From Magicicada septendecula (Eukaryota; Arthropoda; Insecta; Hemiptera; Cicadidae): 64,000 nucleotides of DNA. The DNA lies in assembly GCA_034769895.1 (NCBI GenBank), contig CM068373.1, positions 26,882,120-26,946,119 on the forward strand, given 5' to 3'. The notes under the pieces were generated by a model. It saw nothing but the letters and a program-made list of their open reading frames with translations, was not told where the DNA came from and ran no database searches. The position numbers and the translations under genes are program-made. Shown in pieces: positions 20,991-32,127 of this stretch (position 1 is its first letter; the number at the start of each line of letters is the position of its first letter).

Positions 20991-21457
20991 TATGAAAGGT
21001 TCTTGACTCTGTCCACGTCCGTGCTGACGACACCGTGGCAGAGACCTACACGACCTTTAATGAATATCTGACATACTTACACGTTTAATAACAAGAGCTT
21101 GAAAAAGTAAATTAAACAGATTTCCTTTGTCTGTATTGTTCAAAATACACGTAGACAAGGAGCTGAGTTTGTGGAGAAGAAAATATTTAAGAATGAGAAT
21201 AGAAATTGGAAATGACTACGTCCACACACTTCTTTTTGCAATTATCCAGGTAGTTATTTTAAATAATCAAGATGACATTATATGATGGGAGTTTATTTGA
21301 AAAAAATACTCCAAAGATCGATATAAAGGAAACGGAGCATTCGATAGTGGGGGAAGTCGATGTCGATGATAACAAGGTTGAAAACAACATTGACAGGAAG
21401 TATGTTACTAGGTGATCAATTACGCTACACTTGCAAAAAAGTATTAAACAAATGAAG
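20991..21457. other. No recognised gene
   Basis: No domain, RNA or repeat recognised. Confidence 0.5.
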
Positions 21458-21556
21458 ACTATGAATTAAATTATTCCTCAGGCTTTCACGGCCGGTGTCA
21501 TATGAATTGTTCATGATATCCGGGCTGTTTGGCCGTGGTCCATGGTTTATAACAAA

Positions 21557-21599
21557 ACCAAACGTTTCGGCAGCTCCACTGGCTGCCATCATCAGTGGT
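21557..21599 (-). ncRNA. Hammerhead ribozyme, PLE family B, pLTR 1
   Basis: Minus strand: stem I ACCA/TGGT, core CTGATGA, stem II GGCAGC-CAGTGGA-GCTGCC, GAAA, stem III the palindrome ACGT, H17 T. Every invariant position is present. Identical to the two other family B copies. Confidence 0.88.
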
Positions 21600-21654
21600 A
21601 TAAAAATCCTGCACGCCGGGTGTTTACGTACAGGCCCACAGTACTGTGGTATAG

Positions 21655-22408
21655 GCACTTTAGCGCTCCCCTTATCCGCCGGTAATATGATGATAGATTC
21701 ATCCCGCCTTAATGTTCTTAGTGCCCGCAGCTCACCCACTGGTATGTTGCATCGCGGCGGTTTCGCTTTAGCCAGGATCCTCGAAGCTTCGATCCTAATT
21801 TCATCTGCCTGTTCACGCGGCAGCCGCCGCACTCCAGCTTCAACGTTGGCAATGATGTCCTCCACTGGAATCTTCTTAGGGGCCACTGCAAACTTCTCCC
21901 CCCTCGCCAGGACAGCAGTTTCGGTGGTGGTAAGCTGGCGGTCCGACAAGTTCACTACTGTCCGGTCCGTCTCTAAGCTGCTTTGCTGATGTCCCTGGTT
22001 GTTCTCCTTGGGGCTATCTCTCCAGTACTTGTTCTCATGGCGCGATCGAACACTATCGCGAACGGCCTCGGAAGCGCTGGAACTTAGGCTATCCACCAGA
22101 TCCCAGTGGCCAGGTGACAACACAGTGCTTAATTCCAGGTGTAGGCGGAACAACCTCATATTGTTGTCGGCAAGATCTTTCCTGGTCTGGTGGATACGTT
22201 CGCGTAGCATCGCCTGCTCTGCACGTCGATAAATGCGACTGGCTTGCGGTGTAAATATGAAATTCTTCAATTTCAGAAACCGGGGAATAACACCAGTATC
22301 CCGGCATCTTGACAGAAAAGCCAGTGAACAGAGCAGGTGTACCTTCTTTTTTCTCAGCCCCTCGAAACGTCTGATATTTTTTAAAACTTCCTCCCCGTAG
22401 AGGCGTCG
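21655..22408 (-). pseudogene. PLE family B N-terminal protein region (start of reverse transcriptase)
   Basis: The minus-strand frame is open and contains a basic leader (RRLYGEEVLKNIRRFEGLRK), then VVNLSDRQLTTTETAVLARG, KFAVAPKKIPVEDIIANVEA, RILAKAKPPRCN and RRDESIIILPADKGSA. The last block corresponds to the conserved D..IVILPADKG motif at the start of the PLE RT. The frame then runs straight into pLTR sequence, so RT motifs with the catalytic Asp pair are absent. The longer ORF that surrounds it is extended artificially by pLTR on both sides. Confidence 0.85.
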
Positions 22409-22498
22409 TAAATTATTCCTCAGGCTTTCACGGCCGGTGTCATATGAATTATTCATGATGTCCGGGCTGTTTGGCCGTGGTCCATGGTTTATAACAAA

Positions 22499-22541
22499 AC
22501 CAAACGTTTCGGCAGCTCCACTGGCTGCCATCATCAGTGGT
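22499..22541 (-). ncRNA. Hammerhead ribozyme, PLE family B, pLTR 2
   Basis: Base-for-base the same 43-nt fold as at 21557-21599: CTGATGA, 6-bp stem II, GAAA, ACGT palindrome, 4-bp stem I. Confidence 0.88.
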
Positions 22542-22659
22542 ATAAAAATCCTGCACGCCGGGTGTTTACGTACAGGCCCACAGTACTGTGGTACTGTGGT
22601 CAGCCTATACCAAAGTACTGTGGGCCTGTACGTAAACACCCGGCGTGCAGGATTTTTAT

Positions 22660-22702
22660 ACCACTGATGATGGCAGCCAGTGGAGCTGCCGAAACGTTTG
22701 GT
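22660..22702 (+). ncRNA. Hammerhead ribozyme, PLE family B, inverted pLTR 3
   Basis: The same 43-nt fold on the plus strand. It diverges from the copy at 22499, giving a head-to-head pair about 120 bp apart. Confidence 0.88.
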
Positions 22703-22770
22703 TTTGTTAGAAACCATGGACCACGGCCAAACAGCCCGGATATCATGAATAATTCATACTACGAATTAAA

Positions 22771-24249
22771 AATGACACCAATTTGTACAGTTATGTTCTT
22801 ACGCCATCAAGCATTATATCGTACACAGCTTGTTAAACTCTCTTCAAACTAATCCTCTGTTAATAGTCAAATTTTCCTTTCTATTCTTTCCCCATTTTTT
22901 TCTTGGGTGAATCGATCTTTAATTATTTATAACACTCTAATCACTATAATTATGTAATACTGTTTACTTGAAATGTGTCCGTCTCTTCTGTGGTAAATCT
23001 TACAGATTATCATCGATTTAAAGTCACTGTAGACAAATTTTTACATTGACCGACACTTATAATAATTTCCTCAATTGATAAACACACAATAATGAGATAA
23101 TGATGATGGTAGTGGCGGTGATGATGGTAATGCTGACGATGATAATGAAAAACGAGTAACAAATACTATGTGAAACTTTCTACGATGCCGTAAATGAACA
23201 CCTGATAGCAATTTTTCTTATTTCCCTGTAGAAAATATTATTAACGGTTACTGAAATTGCAATAAAATTGTTTTGTTGTTTTACTTTTTTGTCAATACGT
23301 ATTATGTTTCATAGATATTGAACACTAAATGTGTTACTAAAATATAGTTTAAACGTTATTATCACGGTGTGGCTGACTATGCAGTAATACGGCCTGAACA
23401 AGCTATCAGGTTTTATGAAATGTGAGAGGAGTTCGGAGTTATTGCGTGCTAGGTAAACATAGTTTTGCATTATATCGCATCCCAATGTTTACTTAATCCG
23501 ATTACGAGTAAACTAAATTGTTTTGAGCACAGCGTATTTTACTATAATAGCATTTCTGTGTACGAGTAAATGAATTGTTTTCAAAAACATTGGGAACCCA
23601 GAAAAGAATTTGTGATACATAACAATTGTAACTTCCCATCATCATATGTTATATTACAATAATGAACATTTTTTTTCATTAGTAACAACTAACCAATTCT
23701 TAATTTTACAGTACGGGCAATTTTAATGTTTAACTTAATACATTTTCGTATCAACTTTAATTGACATTTTGAACTACTCCAATCGCAATGCTTGCACTTC
23801 AGGTCGTCTGGCAAAATTACGACCATACGCTGGACATTAAAAATGGTATTTAAGTCTCCAATTCTTATCCTCTGCATCGCTATGACAACTTGTAAGATAG
23901 ACGCACCGCGTTGATGGAAGTTTCAAGGTGGGTAGAGTAAGAACCCATACGAGGATGGGTCGTAAAAGTCTTTCAAGTACGAGGTTTGATCAAAATGTTT
24001 ATGCAATTTTGCAATTTCCACCGCTACAAGTGTTCGATTAAAAAATTATTTGTATCTGGTGTTGGTACATATGTTAGTGACAATCGTCTAAAATGTTAGC
24101 CCTAATTGATGCATAGTTTATATTTTGCAGCCAATTGAGTAAGTCGTCGTTAGGAGTATTAGACGACTTTTTTGTCGTCCTGCAATGCAAGAGTAAAGAA
24201 TGTGGATTAACTTTTGTGTAAACTGTGAGAAAAACTGCTTCATCCTAGC
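22771..24249. other. No recognised gene; possible mariner end near 23980
   Basis: Contains a GATGAT-rich patch (23092-23140). TACGAGGTTTGATCAAAATG at 23979 resembles a mariner terminal repeat and may belong to the remnant at 24250-24830, but its partner end was not found. Confidence 0.4.
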
Positions 24250-24830
24250 AAACGAGTTCAGGAGGCGTCAGTCGAGACTGCTTGCGTGAACAAGCGGTTT
24301 ACAAGCTTTAAATATTGCCGTAAATGAGTTGAAAATCGTAGTTGTCAGATGAAGACTATGTTTTTGTGTTCGACGAAATTTCATCGCTAGGCGCAGTGGT
24401 AAATAAAGAGTTATATTCGGACACTTTACGCCATTTTTATGAGGCTGTTTAAAAAATGGCCAGATTTACGGAAGAACATTTTATAAAAATTACACCCCGA
24501 TAATGCTCCTGGAAGCACGCCATTACTTGTTAAGAGCTTTTCAAGGCTAGGCAAAAGAAAACGTCATAATGATGACACGGTAAGTGCCGTATTTATTAGA
24601 TGTGCCCCAACGCCATTTTTCCTCCTCCCAATAGTAACAATTTCTACGAAAGGACAACTTCTTGCGGCCGTTAAAGACGTAAAAGGATAATCGCTAAGCG
24701 AGCTTAAGGCTGTACCGAAAAGTGCATCTTGAAAAGTGCATTTTTAAGACTGCAAAACGACTGGCTTAATCGTGTTACGTTCAACGAAACTACTTTGAAG
24801 GGGGCAGTATAAGTATTGATAAATGAATGC
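24250..24830 (+). mobile_element. mariner transposase remnant (C-terminal half)
   Basis: The plus strand reads AVVNKELYSDTLRHFYEAV, then, with stops and shifts, FFLLPIVTISTKGQLLAAVK, SLSELKAVPKSAS and finally a GGQYKY-like end. This follows the order of mariner transposases: V..EYY...L..L.E.V, FFLFP.L...G..F, ELKAIP.SAF, G.YFEGD. Many stops; the catalytic triad cannot be traced. Confidence 0.6.
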
Positions 24831-26015
24831 ATAATTTCGTTTATATCGTTTATGGATCAGATAACAGAAATAATTATGTAGTGGATGGCTGGAGCCGTAT
24901 TTTATGAAGAGGAAATCCTTATACTCGATTGCGTGATGAACGACTGCATCGCAAACCGACCGGAACACTGAGGAAGACACATGAGTGATAACCAAAGCAT
25001 TGACACCCAGTGGATATTGGCCTCTTCCATGGCCACACAGAATCCAAAAAGATAAGAGCAGACTTTTGCCTGCTTCGCCCTTTTCTACCAGAAGACGGAA
25101 TAAGGGTTTTGTAGGCCTGTAGGTGGTCGGTGCGCACAAAAATGAATGACTGTGCGTACAGGGAACAGGAGTAATCAGGAGTTCTCACAGAATCTCCTAG
25201 ATATCCCATGAACGTGAACGATAGAGCATTGACATGACGAGGACTGAAGGTGTAGCAGTAGGTGCAAAGGAGTTAAGAAATTACGTAATCAAGCAATGAT
25301 TCTCAATGTACCGGTCAACAAATTTGCCAGTGCCGCTGAAAAATTTTGCCTTCAGATCAATTTTGTCTCCATCAGTCGAATAATGAAGACGCCGATGCTG
25401 ACCACCGAATGGCAATTTCAGTACCTAGAGAATTTAAAATAGTAATCAGCAGAACGCATTAACAAATACTACGTATTACAAAAGTTGATTATAATAATTA
25501 TTATTTGTTGATATTTTCATAACTTAATATAATTAAAGTGTCTTCTTATTATTTTCATCCTGTTTAATTATTATCAATATTATTGTAAGAAAATTTTAGT
25601 CCTTTATATTGTTTTAATAATTATTTTATAATAGTTGAACAGATTTTATTCTTTGTAATAATTCAAGTTGGAGAATATTTTATATTAACATGACTTGGGA
25701 GAAGTAATATAAGAGTTCTCAATTATTGATTATTTACAATTTTTCACAATTACATCCTTTTTATAGATTTATTTCGTGTTTTCACTGGTAGAAAACGTCC
25801 ATACACGTAAGTGTTATGGATAGTATAGTTTAAACTGTTGACTTAGCAATGTTTTCTAATTCAGGTCGTCCTCAAACGTTTAAAGGTCTTGAGCCTCGAA
25901 GAATCCTCTAATCGTGATCCTCATTAGATGAATTGGCATGCTCTCCCTGACCATCATGTACCCGAAGTTCACACCCATTTACTGATTCAGTCAGATTGTT
26001 GTACAGTATCATAAC
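24831..26015. other. No recognised gene
   Basis: The 24831-25440 part is less AT-rich and has long-ish ORFs on the minus strand, but no domain was recognised. 25460-25780 is very AT-rich. Confidence 0.45.
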
Positions 26016-26377
26016 TTGCCGTGTACGGTGCCCGCACCGACTATCAGACATCTATCGTATCGCTTTTGACGGACACCAAGGATCGGCTCTGGTTATGAGC
26101 ACCATTACTAGGTATCTATTTGCAGAGGGAAACCCCATGATCTTTGTTATACGCTGACGATATGGTGCTTACTGCAAACATAAGAGATCTTCAGTTTCAA
26201 GTTCAAACATAGCATGACCGTCTTCATAAATTTGGCCTACGCCTGAACATTTTTCAGACGGAGTATTGGACAACTGTACCATCTCCGGCACCACTCAAAA
26301 TAATAAAGTTTCTCTTGCCGAAGTAAATATTTAACTTTTCTTTTATAAAATTGTTAAACTGCTATAATTGTTATTAT

Positions 26378-26419
26378 TTAGACAAAGCTTTTCATCATCA
26401 CTGACATCTTCAGGTCTTA
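26378..26419 (-). ncRNA. Hammerhead ribozyme, PLE family D copy 1 left
   Basis: Minus strand: stem I AGAC/GTCT, core CTGAAGA, stem II GTCA-GTGA-TGAT (last pair weakened), GAAA, palindromic stem III AAGCTT, H17 T. Confidence 0.75.
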
Positions 26420-26466
26420 AACAACACCTGATTGTTTAAGTTTAAGACCTTTAAGATCGTTGTTTA

Positions 26467-26504
26467 AGACCTGAAGATGTCAGTGATGACGAAAAACTTT
26501 GTCT
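26467..26504 (+). ncRNA. Hammerhead ribozyme, PLE family D copy 1 right
   Basis: Stem I AGAC/GTCT, core CTGAAGA, stem II GTCA-GTGA-TGAC with a GNRA loop, GAAA. Stem III reads AAACTT, one change from the AAGCTT palindrome. H17 T. Confidence 0.75.
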
Positions 26505-27303
26505 AAATAATAACAATTATAGCAGTTTAGCAATTTTATAAAAGAAAAGTAAGGATGGCTGCTAATTTAAACAATACGAAGAATAAATATTTTACGTTAG
26601 CTAGGATACCGTTTGCAGAGTGATCGCTTCTCAAATGAAGATGTACAAGCGAGGGCAAACGCCACTTGAATGAAATTGAGGGAAACAAATGATAATCCGC
26701 CTGAAATCTAGGCTACACCTCACAATGGTGAGACCAGTTGTCCTGTACGGCGCCAAGTGAGGGCGGAAATGCGGAGGCTGAGGCAACAATGGAAATCTCG
26801 CTCCTTCCTCATGTCAGGAACGTCACTATCAGGTGTCCGGCTTGCATGGCTCCAATAAATGAAAAAATGCAGGAATGGCGACGACTTGGTTAGTTTGGGC
26901 TTGTTCTGCAAGAAGCACCTGACACCGTCATACACTTAGCCTATCACTTGATAGTAGACGGTAAAAAACCCGCAGGAGACCCGAACTGCTATGAACAGAC
27001 ACCACTATACACGTCGATCTTCGATGTACAAAACTGGGTCCAGAAAACGCGACAAATCGCACTAAGTGGCATTCATTGGTGAAGAAAATAGACCCCGTTA
27101 AAGACGCTAAGGAGGAAAAGAAGAAAAGTTTAAACGATTTTTTGTTTTTCCTTAAAAACAATGTTTTTAGTAGAAAGAGATAAAGGTAAATAATTAATCT
27201 GTTCCTTAGGCTTTCTCAGCCTGCGTCGTAATTACTGAAGCTACTATCCGGGCTGTAGGATGTGGTCTTCCATCGTCTTCTATACTACGAAAGACGTTGA
27301 CTC

Positions 27304-27348
27304 GTACAGACTTTTCGGCCTCATCTGTGGGGGCTATTCTTCAGTCCA
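27304..27348 (-). ncRNA. Hammerhead relic, PLE family G left
   Basis: Minus strand: CTGAAGA, a disturbed stem II (AGCC...GGCC), GAAA, AAGT, then C. Stem I is poor. Probably inactive. Confidence 0.5.
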
Positions 27349-27408
27349 ACCTTTGACAAAGTACTGTGCTGTATTGACGGACACTTTGTCAGTGCGTTTA
27401 AGACCTTT

Positions 27409-27454
27409 GATACTGAAGATGGCCCCCCAGAGTTGAGGCCGAAACGTCTGTACG
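27409..27454 (+). ncRNA. Hammerhead ribozyme, PLE family G right
   Basis: Core CTGAAGA, stem II GGCC...GGCC around a 12-nt loop, GAAA, palindromic stem III ACGT, H17 C. Stem I pairs over only about three bases, one of them a wobble. Confidence 0.6.
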
Positions 27455-27525
27455 CGTCAACGTCTTTCGTAGCGTAGAAAAAAATGGAAGACCTTACAGC
27501 CCTGATAATAGTTTTAATAATAAAC

Positions 27526-28463
27526 AATTAAATCCAGTATGTCAACCGTAACGTCTTCCTTTGTATAATCTTTGCATTTTCTTATTTACAACTGTGACAC
27601 GAAGTTATATTACAGCAATTTATTAAGTAGCTTTATAATGTTAAAAAACGGTTTACACAGTCGCTCATAGAGCACATATACGTCTACTTATAATAAGGTC
27701 TACTTTTGGTTTTCTTTATCAGTATCTCGGAAGCGCGTTAATATGTCTGACTTTAATAGCGTGGTAATATTGTTCTATGTATTTTTGTTTTGTGTACGAA
27801 CATCACCCAACGTAAATAAGAGTAAACACAATATGTATTTATATGTACGTGTTAGCTTATTTAATTTTCTTTATCACAATGTAACTGGTAGATACATTGG
27901 GCTTTGTTCGTAAAGCTAATCATCTTTTATGACCGAAACACAGTATAAAAATGTAAAACACGACAGATTAATGAAGGTGACATGTGCTCTAGAACATAAA
28001 AAAATGAAAGCTTCACAACACTTTCATAAAAATTCTTCATTACGAGCAACAGTAAAAACTAATAATTATCCGCTTATCGTGTAGTCTACATCGTTTTTCA
28101 GGGAGCCTAACGATATTACCAGGTAGTCCCTCGTTGGTCATAAACTACAAAACATTTCCATTGTGTCGTACTAGAATTTAAGCAGAACAGCACATCAAAT
28201 TGATTGAACGTCAGATGCATCAATGTTACGTTGTAAATGGAAAATATTCTGCTTTTGAAGGTATTAAAAGCTTATGTTGTTGTTAACAGCAAAGGAAAAA
28301 TACTAGTACATGCTAATAGTAGAAAATGTACCAGAAGTAGATTTATATGTAGCATACAGTGCATACCTGCACACATGAACACGCTCTTACATTTCTAAAG
28401 GTTGTGTTTCTAATCATATTGTAACTGCTTAGAAAACATATAATTTATAAAATGTTAAAAATA
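27526..28463. other. No recognised gene
   Basis: AT-rich, short ORFs only. Confidence 0.5.
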
Positions 28464-28560
28464 CTGCCTCCTTGTATGCCATACGGCTCACATATGGCAG
28501 CCTACCCTGCCTTCTCCTTAACTACTTCGGTGGTACACATGGGAGCCATTATTATCATTG
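28464..28560 (+). mobile_element. SINE 3' fragment
   Basis: Contains GCCATACGGCTCACATATGG, then CAGCCTACCCTGCCTTC and GGTGGTACACATGGGAGCC. This matches the body and tail of the SINE at 6425-6695, here on the plus strand and lacking the tRNA-like head. Confidence 0.75.
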
Positions 28561-28642
28561 TTATTAATGTTTTGTTGTGAAGAGATTACTTTTCTTTTTT
28601 TATATTTATTGTTATAAAAAATCAACTAACATTTAGCATTTG

Positions 28643-28646
<4 letters not shown>

Positions 28647-28732
<86 letters not shown>
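28647..28732. repeat. (CT)n microsatellite
   Basis: About 42 CT dinucleotides followed by a short C run. Confidence 0.95.
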
Positions 28733-28734
<2 letters not shown>

Positions 28735-29325
28735 CCCCTTCTTCCTCTTTTACTTCCGAACTGCCAAACTCTCCTGTAATCTTACACGCCAACGGTAAAC
28801 TTTGTTGTCACAAACGCGAGCAGACTACATAATTTGTTTCTGATCATTTCAGCGTAAAGTTTGCATGCTAATAGGCAGTTAAAGCGGCAGTCACTTGAAG
28901 TGGAAACGGTAATGCACTTTGATGTCAGCAACGCGTCCTTCAAATGCTGTAACTGTATTTAGATACTATTGTTTCCAAAACATTTTAAGCCTAATTGATT
29001 TTCCATTACGTTCATTTCTGCCATCGTGTGCTGCCATATCTTTATACCAAAATCATTATCAAAGTGACTAATTGTAGAGAACGTCTTTCTAAAGCACCAG
29101 AATATCAAGAATATTGTGACTAAATATCAGTAAAATTTTTTCACGCTAAACAAGTTGAAGTTAATATAAATAAATCGTGTTATAAGTTAAGCTGAACGTA
29201 TTATATGGTAGATTACATATCCAACTGTATAATAAACTGTATAATAGCAAGCAAGCAAGAAGAAATAAAGCGAACTGACAAAATTACCAATTCAAAATTT
29301 TTACAGAAGTAAAAATAATAATAAC

Positions 29326-29329
<4 letters not shown>
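28733..29329. other. No recognised gene
   Basis: Unique-looking sequence between microsatellites. Confidence 0.5.
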
Positions 29330-29358
<29 letters not shown>

Positions 29359-29410
29359 AAGAAGAAGAAGAAGAAGAAGAAGAAGAAGAAGAAGAAGAAG
29401 AAGAAGAAGA
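29330..29410. repeat. (GAA)n microsatellite
   Basis: Uninterrupted AAG/GAA triplets. Confidence 0.95.
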
Positions 29411-29453
29411 CATGGATATTTATTTTTAAAAAACCATCTGAAGTTAGTAATTA

Positions 29454-29457
<4 letters not shown>

Positions 29458-29533
<76 letters not shown>
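29458..29533. repeat. (CT)n microsatellite
   Basis: A second CT tract, only 47 bp past the GAA tract. Confidence 0.95.
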
Positions 29534-29535
<2 letters not shown>

Positions 29536-29949
29536 ATCCTGAGCCGCCTTATGTTATACATTGGACATTAGTGTTTATGTATAAAGTTTGAGTTTAATAG
29601 AAACCATTCCACCACGGCATGTTTATAAGGCCTCAAAATAAATTTCAGCTCTCTTCCTCGGTCTAGGCATAATCCAAATCTTCTAGTGTTTTGTTCGCTG
29701 TTCTGCATATGTCTGTTACTAAAGTACCAGTACAACCTTTACTAAGAAACGATGTGTACTTTGACTTTCTCTAGAAGAGCGCTGCCCAACAAATACTTGA
29801 GTTCTTCCTTATCGTCAGTTACGCCAAACGGACACAAAATTATGTCTTTAAAATGTTTGTAGGAGCAATAATTTCTTAAAAAACATATCCCATACATACA
29901 ATCTGGAACAAAAGAGTTGTTTAATTACGCGACACTGCATAATTCGTAT
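29534..29949. other. No recognised gene
   Basis: No coding frame or repeat recognised. Confidence 0.5.
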
Positions 29950-30524
29950 TGGTACGACAGTCTAATTGATCGTCGTATGGTACAGTGGAAAACTAAACAC
30001 AAGACACCAATTAAGTCACTAACCACCAGCTTTAATTATCACAATTAAGCAGTTTGCAATCGACAAGATAGGCTCTTACAAAAGTCAAATAAAAATTGTT
30101 AACACGCAATAATAATGTCAAAAAGAATAAAACACAATTGTATTACAATTGTCCTCCATACATATAAAACATATAACACTTCCCCACAATACTTTGAACC
30201 GTACTGGAATATATTGCAACTCAAACTGAACTGAGCGTTGCTGAGTACTTATATTTATACCCCGCCGAAATACCAGAATATTCCATTCTGCGCATCAAGA
30301 ACACTACTAGAAAACACCAGAATGTAATTGACTGCGGCCTTGCACACAGCGCGCGCCGACTTGTGAAATCTAGCTGTCTCCGCGGACGCGTGACAAGTGT
30401 CACGTAAGTGTCCTTCATCTCAGTACGTACGCGCGCACACATTACAGCCGCATTCCACTGGAATACCCGAGAAGCACCTAGAATGTTTTGTAATGCTGAA
30501 ACAGTTTTCCCGCATTACTTAACA
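29950..30524 (-). mobile_element. Solo LTR, Ty3/gypsy-type family
   Basis: About 575 bp, from TGGTACGACAG to CATTACTTAACA. On the minus strand, GCGGGGTATAAATATAAG supplies a TATA box near the middle, and an AATAAA-like signal lies in the shared R/U5 part. No internal region; no clear target duplication. Confidence 0.75.
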
Positions 30525-31142
30525 ATATGAATATTTCCACTATTCAGCCTACTGAATATCCACGTTATTGTTTTAGTCATACCATTTTGCTAGCTTATCA
30601 AGAAGACGAGCCAACAGTGTTTTAATTTAAACCCAATGTCTTCACACAGTGTGGTTTCATTTTTGCAGTATTGTCGTATACTTGTAAAGAAACTTTTCCA
30701 ACTACTTAAAACAGTAATCGGATGTCAGTTTTCAATTACGAATGACGATTTTTAATTATTATTTGAGAATTACAACTGATTAACTTCGACAATATAGGTG
30801 GCGCCGTGTTTCATCATTTTTTTGCAGCTCCCTTCCCTGTGTACGTCATAGAGTTGACGTGGGACCTACTGTACTCACACCAGTTTTGCTGCCGAGACGC
30901 CTGAGGAGCGGGCTGTCAACTAAATGATAATGGTGGGGTATTACTGGTTCTGAAAACATTGTTCAGACGTTCACAAGACGTATTAAGTTGTAAATTTGTG
31001 TGCGTATTAGATTGAACGTTTGTACATTATATGTTAGTGCAATTAATTGAAAAATTTTGTTAAAGTGTGTTTTTATTTGCTACCAGAAATACTTTGTGAG
31101 AGACAGTCAAGTCACACCGAAATTGTGTTAAACGTATTTTAA
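30525..31142. other. Possible 5' flank and leader of the 31.14-kb exon
   Basis: A locally GC-richer patch at 30800-30930 contains GGTGGCGCCGTG. No ORF of note. It could hold a promoter, but no TATA box stands out. Confidence 0.3.
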
Positions 31143-31245
31143 ATGTGTAGTATTACAGTGATGCATGAAGTGGAATGGGATACGTCATCTCATCCCTTGT
31201 TCGGTAGCAAAGGTGAACTGCTGATAGTACGTAAACCTCAAGCTA
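31143..31245 (+). CDS. Candidate first coding exon of an unrecognised host gene
   Basis: An in-frame TAA at 31140 is followed by ATG at 31143 and a second ATG at 31161 (in GTGATGC). The frame reads MHEVEWDTSSHPLFGSKGEL, then LIVRKPQA, and reaches a consensus splice donor, A|GTAAGT, at 31245/31246. The amino-acid composition is balanced, unlike the Lys/Asn/Ile-rich chance ORFs around it. I do not recognise the family and no second exon could be found in this window. Alternative: a chance ORF next to a chance donor. Confidence 0.4.
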
Positions 31246-31820
31246 GTAAGTCACAAAAATGTTGTATCTTTTTCTGAAATATTCAGTAAGTGGATTGCCG
31301 TAAGTAAAATTGGGGACGAGATTCAATATTCTCAGTCATCTTTTGCAGTTTGCTTATGCACATGTAGTTTTTAACTTTTACTGCTTAAAAGCGAAAAGAG
31401 TTAATGCTTCAATAACAGACACATGTACATACAAAATAGATTACCAAAATGCTGATCTTTTACAGTATTAATAATACATATTAATATTAATATAATAAAT
31501 TTATAATAAATATAAATAAAAATAATAATCAATTAATATATAATTAGTAACACGTATAATTTATACACACACACACAAAGTATTATCCTATCTAATAAAC
31601 CGGAAGCTCAGCTTATAGATCAAAATATTATGAAATTTTCTACAGTAGCCACAAGTATCTTTTGCAGACAACAATACCTTCATAAAACACAAATTGTAAT
31701 GACAAAAACAGAAACAAAATTATATTGTTGATTTAGCAGAAATAATCTATTCAAAACGACCGTAGTAGATGACTAATGTCCCTTCAAAACTAGTTTCATC
31801 AATAGTATTATTATTTTTAT
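31246..31820. other. AT-rich, possible intron sequence
   Basis: Very AT-rich (31460-31570 is almost pure A/T), with a short CA run at 31565. If the preceding exon is real this would be its first intron. Confidence 0.35.
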
Positions 31821-31990
31821 TATTGGGTCCTTCAGTCTTTGGACTGGTTTGTACCCTCCCAGCATATACCCGTGGTGGGTGTGTTACGGAGTCTCTCACA
31901 GGTATATGGGACCTACAGTTTAACGCCGGATCCGAACGGCATAGTTGGGGAGAGTTTATACTAAGCAGGATAAACTCGCTGGTTTGCCGT
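31821..31990 (+). repeat. Fragment of a dispersed insect repeat
   Basis: TTATTATTGGGTCCTTCAGT, then TTTGGACTGGTTTG, followed by GGTATATGGGACCTACAG. This combination resembles a common dispersed repeat of insect genomes. Only partial; no second copy in this window. Confidence 0.4.
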
Positions 31991-32127
31991 CGCCTTGCCT
32001 CAATAGTATGATGAAAATTAATTGTAAAATTTGTATGACAAAGTTAGTATCATAGTCACCAACGAGCTATGCTAAAATAAACATACAAATACAACACTAC
32101 TGACTCGGATCACTAATTTTTTTATTG

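Larger units (their letters stand above)
21471..22757 (-). mobile_element. Penelope-like element family B, deletion copy with three pLTRs
   Basis: The minus-strand pLTR at about 21471-21655 is repeated directly at 22406-22600 and again, inverted, at 22600-22757. Between the first two lies the N-terminal part of the PLE protein. The direct repeat ACTAYGAATTAAA occurs at 21458-21470 and 22758-22770 (one mismatch) and is the likely target duplication. Most of the RT and all of the endonuclease are deleted. Confidence 0.85.
26333..26583. mobile_element. Penelope family D pLTR pair, copy 1, nested in an RTE-like element
   Basis: Divergent inverted arms of about 100-130 bp without coding sequence. 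The direct repeat TAAATATTT at 26324-26332 and 26584-26592 is the likely target duplication. It splits the YLG region of the surrounding reverse transcriptase. The right arm continues to GGATGGCTGCTAATTTAAAC, the full end also seen in copy 2. Confidence 0.8.
26016..27130 (+). mobile_element. RTE-like retrotransposon, RT 3' half, split by PLE D
   Basis: The plus strand carries decayed blocks in order: GCHQGSALS-like sequence near 26080, LYADDMVLTANIRDLQFQVQ (26152-26210, catalytic YADD intact), LHKFGLRLN.FQTEYWTT, then after the PLE D insertion YRLQSDRFSNEDVQARANA (26605), MVRPVVLYGAK-like sequence (26725), and RLGQFGLVLQEAPDTVIHLA (26880). These match the order palm, thumb and C-terminal tail of insect RTE-like elements. 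Multiple stops and shifts; no function expected. Confidence 0.7.
27205..27525. mobile_element. Penelope family G pLTR pair
   Basis: Inverted arms at about 27215-27350 (minus) and 27405-27520 (plus) share CGTACAGACTTTTCGGCC-type sequence and CGAAAGACGTTGA. No ORF. No clear target duplication was found. Confidence 0.65.

Noticed and set aside
21425..22717. 430-codon ORF as one intact protein
   Set aside because: Both ends translate pLTR sequence (the same ~60 residues appear at each end). Only the middle, 21655-22408, is PLE protein.
22484..22852. 122-codon plus-strand ORF
   Set aside because: Reads across two inverted pLTR copies of PLE B. Not a protein gene.
24744..25139. 131-codon minus-strand ORF as a gene
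   Set aside because: No domain recognised. It overlaps the mariner remnant on the other strand, and composition gives no support.
29213..29413. Poly-Ser ORF
   Set aside because: Translation of a trinucleotide microsatellite.
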